From the NCBI RefSeq assembly GCF_018403685.1, contig NZ_BOVK01000013.1, forward strand, positions 62,001 through 126,000: 64,000 bases of DNA, written 5' to 3'. The notes below the pieces were generated by a model. That model worked only from the letters and a program-made list of their open reading frames with translations. It had not been told where the DNA came from and ran no database searches. The translations under genes were made by a program, and so were the position numbers. Every line of letters begins with the position of its first letter. Position 1 is the first letter of the stretch. Of the stretch, positions 62,887 through 64,000 are shown in pieces. The stretch is from Xylanibacillus composti (GTDB lineage: Bacteria > Bacillota > Bacilli > Paenibacillales > K13).

Positions 62887-64000
62887 ATGCAAAAGATAAA
62901 GAAGAAGATGATCGTGAGCATCTTGTCGCTATCCCTGTGTTGGCCATCTGCCTTGTTTGCCGCTTCCCCTTCGGAAGGACTGCGCGGCACGAACGGTGAG
63001 ATTTTGTCTCAGGTGAATAGCTTGGCCGGTTCGAGTGAATTCGGAGATAGGGACGGGGCTGCCTTGAGCGCCTCGTTCCGAAACCCCGCAAGCGTAGCCG
63101 TTGCGTCTGACGGGACGATCTATATCGCAGATACGGATAACCAGCTGATCCGAAAGCTGAAGAACGGCACTGTAGAGAGCTTCGCGGGGAATACATTGCT
63201 TGAGGACGAGCGCGGATTGCCGATAGGCGCCCTGCTGGATGGCGCAGGCGAAGCTTCCTCCTTCTCCAAACCGCATGGTTTGGACGTGGATGCGCGCGGC
63301 AATGTGTATGTAGCGGATGCCGACAATCATGCCATACGTAAAATCACGCCGAACGGAACAGTGACAACCCTGGCAGGCAACGGCGTGCTGGGCGATGAGG
63401 ACGGCAGGGGCAAGGCGGCGGCGTTTTATTCGCCTACGGACGTCGCAGTAACTGCGGACGGCGTTGTATACGTGGCGGATACGCTGAATCATGCGATTCG
63501 CAAAATTACGCCGGACGGCACCGTTACGACGCTCAATGCGATGGCTGAACGTCTGATGGAATGGGCGCCAGGATATGTAGAATCAGCCGGCAGCTTTGCG
63601 GATGGTCCGTTGGCAGAAGCGGCCTTCAATGAGCCTTCCGGACTGGCATTGGACGAGCGCGGGAATTTGTATGTGAGCGATACGGGAAATCAGCTGATTC
63701 GCTACATCGATTTGCAAAATGGAACGGTCTCAACGGTAGCGGGACTTGTGCGTAATCCGATGTACCAGGGAAGCGAGCCGTATGCCCCGGGAGGTTACGT
63801 GAATGGCGCTGCCCTGCAAGCGCAGTTCCATTCCCCTAGAGGCATAGCGGTCACGGCAGAAGGCGGCCTCGTCATTGCCGACAGCATGAACCATGCGATC
63901 CGGTATTTGCACAACGGTCAAGTGATCACATTGGCAGGGGCATTGGAAGAGAAGTACGGCGATCAAAATGGCATCAACGGCCTCAACCGGCTGCATGCTC
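62887..64000 (+). CDS. NHL-repeat secreted protein, 3' end beyond the window
   Basis: Starts at ATG 62887 behind AAAGGAGCTTTTCC and is open to the right edge (about 371 residues visible). Signal peptide (about 1-25, MIVSILSLSLCWPSALFAA). Repeats of the NHL type follow: FRNPASVAVASDGTIYIADT, FSKPHGLDVDARGNVYVADA, FYSPTDVAVTADGVVYVADT, FNEPSGLALDERGNLYVSDT, FHSPRGIAVTAEGGLVIADS, each followed by 'N(H/Q)xIRK/Yxxx', building a beta-propeller. Such propellers bind proteins or sugars at the surface. Located 51 bp after the FecR gene on the same strand, so probably the third gene of that unit. Confidence 0.88.
   Translation, partial: MQKIKKKMIVSILSLSLCWPSALFAASPSEGLRGTNGEILSQVNSLAGSSEFGDRDGAALSASFRNPASVAVASDGTIYIADTDNQLIRKLKNGTVESFAGNTLLEDERGLPIGALLDGAGEASSFSKPHGLDVDARGNVYVADADNHAIRKITPNGTVTTLAGNGVLGDEDGRGKAAAFYSPTDVAVTADGVVYVADTLNHAIRKITPDGTVTTLNAMAERLMEWAPGYVESAGSFADGPLAEAAFNEPSGLALDERGNLYVSDTGNQLIRYIDLQNGTVSTVAGLVRNPMYQGSEPYAPGGYVNGAALQAQFHSPRGIAVTAEGGLVIADSMNHAIRYLHNGQVITLAGALEEKYGDQNGINGLNRLHA

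Overview
The window comes from a low-to-mid GC Gram-positive bacterium, very probably Paenibacillus or a close relative (family Paenibacillaceae). Nearly every gene has a strong AGGAGG-type ribosome site, GTG/TTG starts are common, and the gene content fits: YesM/AraC two-component systems driving sugar ABC transporters, a Bacillus-type 6S RNA, a copper-amine-oxidase-like envelope protein, a YtpB-type terpene synthase, and a FecR/NHL surface protein cluster. No rRNA, tRNA, CRISPR array, prophage or intact insertion sequence was seen.

Layout. 1-4340: tail of a probable CapA-like protein, a GAF/HD-GYP protein, a DUF92 membrane protein, an M42 aminopeptidase and a guanylate-kinase-like protein. 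4341-7490: a UppP gene, then an accessory patch with four regularly spaced palindromes, a nuclease-like/HTH protein behind a leader terminator, a 77-bp-period direct repeat, and the scar of a pectin-degradation gene that still has its promoter and cre site. 7490-12270: a TerC transporter, a small HTH protein, and a phoX-tatA-tatC operon preceded by a Pho box. 12270-25400: PepF, small membrane and hypothetical proteins, a methyltransferase, two exporters, a YtpB-pfkA pair coupled by overlap, ferritin, a DUF4015 glycoside-hydrolase-like protein, and two nested palindromic elements. 25650-29210: YitT, a DEAD-box helicase, DUF624. 29210-34900: promoter, 68-bp tandem hairpins, 6S RNA, then a galactose operon (ROK regulator, galK, galE, galT). 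34900-49540: mostly housekeeping genes (Tpx, rhomboid, LysR, Zn peptidase, JAMM, MFS, TlpA, CimA, Y-family polymerase, ferredoxin), plus an ammonium transporter with a GlnR box followed by a DUF294/exonuclease pair. 49800-56425: YesM kinase, AraC regulator and a three-gene sugar importer. 56440-64000: a CHASE2 adenylate cyclase, a 1451-residue FecR surface protein and an NHL-repeat protein that runs off the end.

How parts work together. PhoX has a twin-arginine signal and sits with its own TatA/TatC under a Pho box, as phoD-tatAd-tatCd does in B. subtilis. The gal genes form a Leloir operon with its regulator. The YesM/AraC pair very likely controls the adjacent importer; direct repeats upstream of the binding-protein gene are a plausible target. 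AmtB shares a strand and interval with a GlnD-like nucleotidyltransferase and a DEDDh exonuclease, a pairing that in proteobacteria accompanies acetate symporters.

The best candidates for something undescribed are the CHASE2-cyclase/FecR/NHL cluster with three TTTTCTAGT boxes around its promoter; the palindrome array beside the attenuated nuclease-like gene; the 6S RNA with tandem hairpins between it and a strong promoter; and the two nested palindromes. All assignments come from reading the sequence and recalling families; no database search was made.
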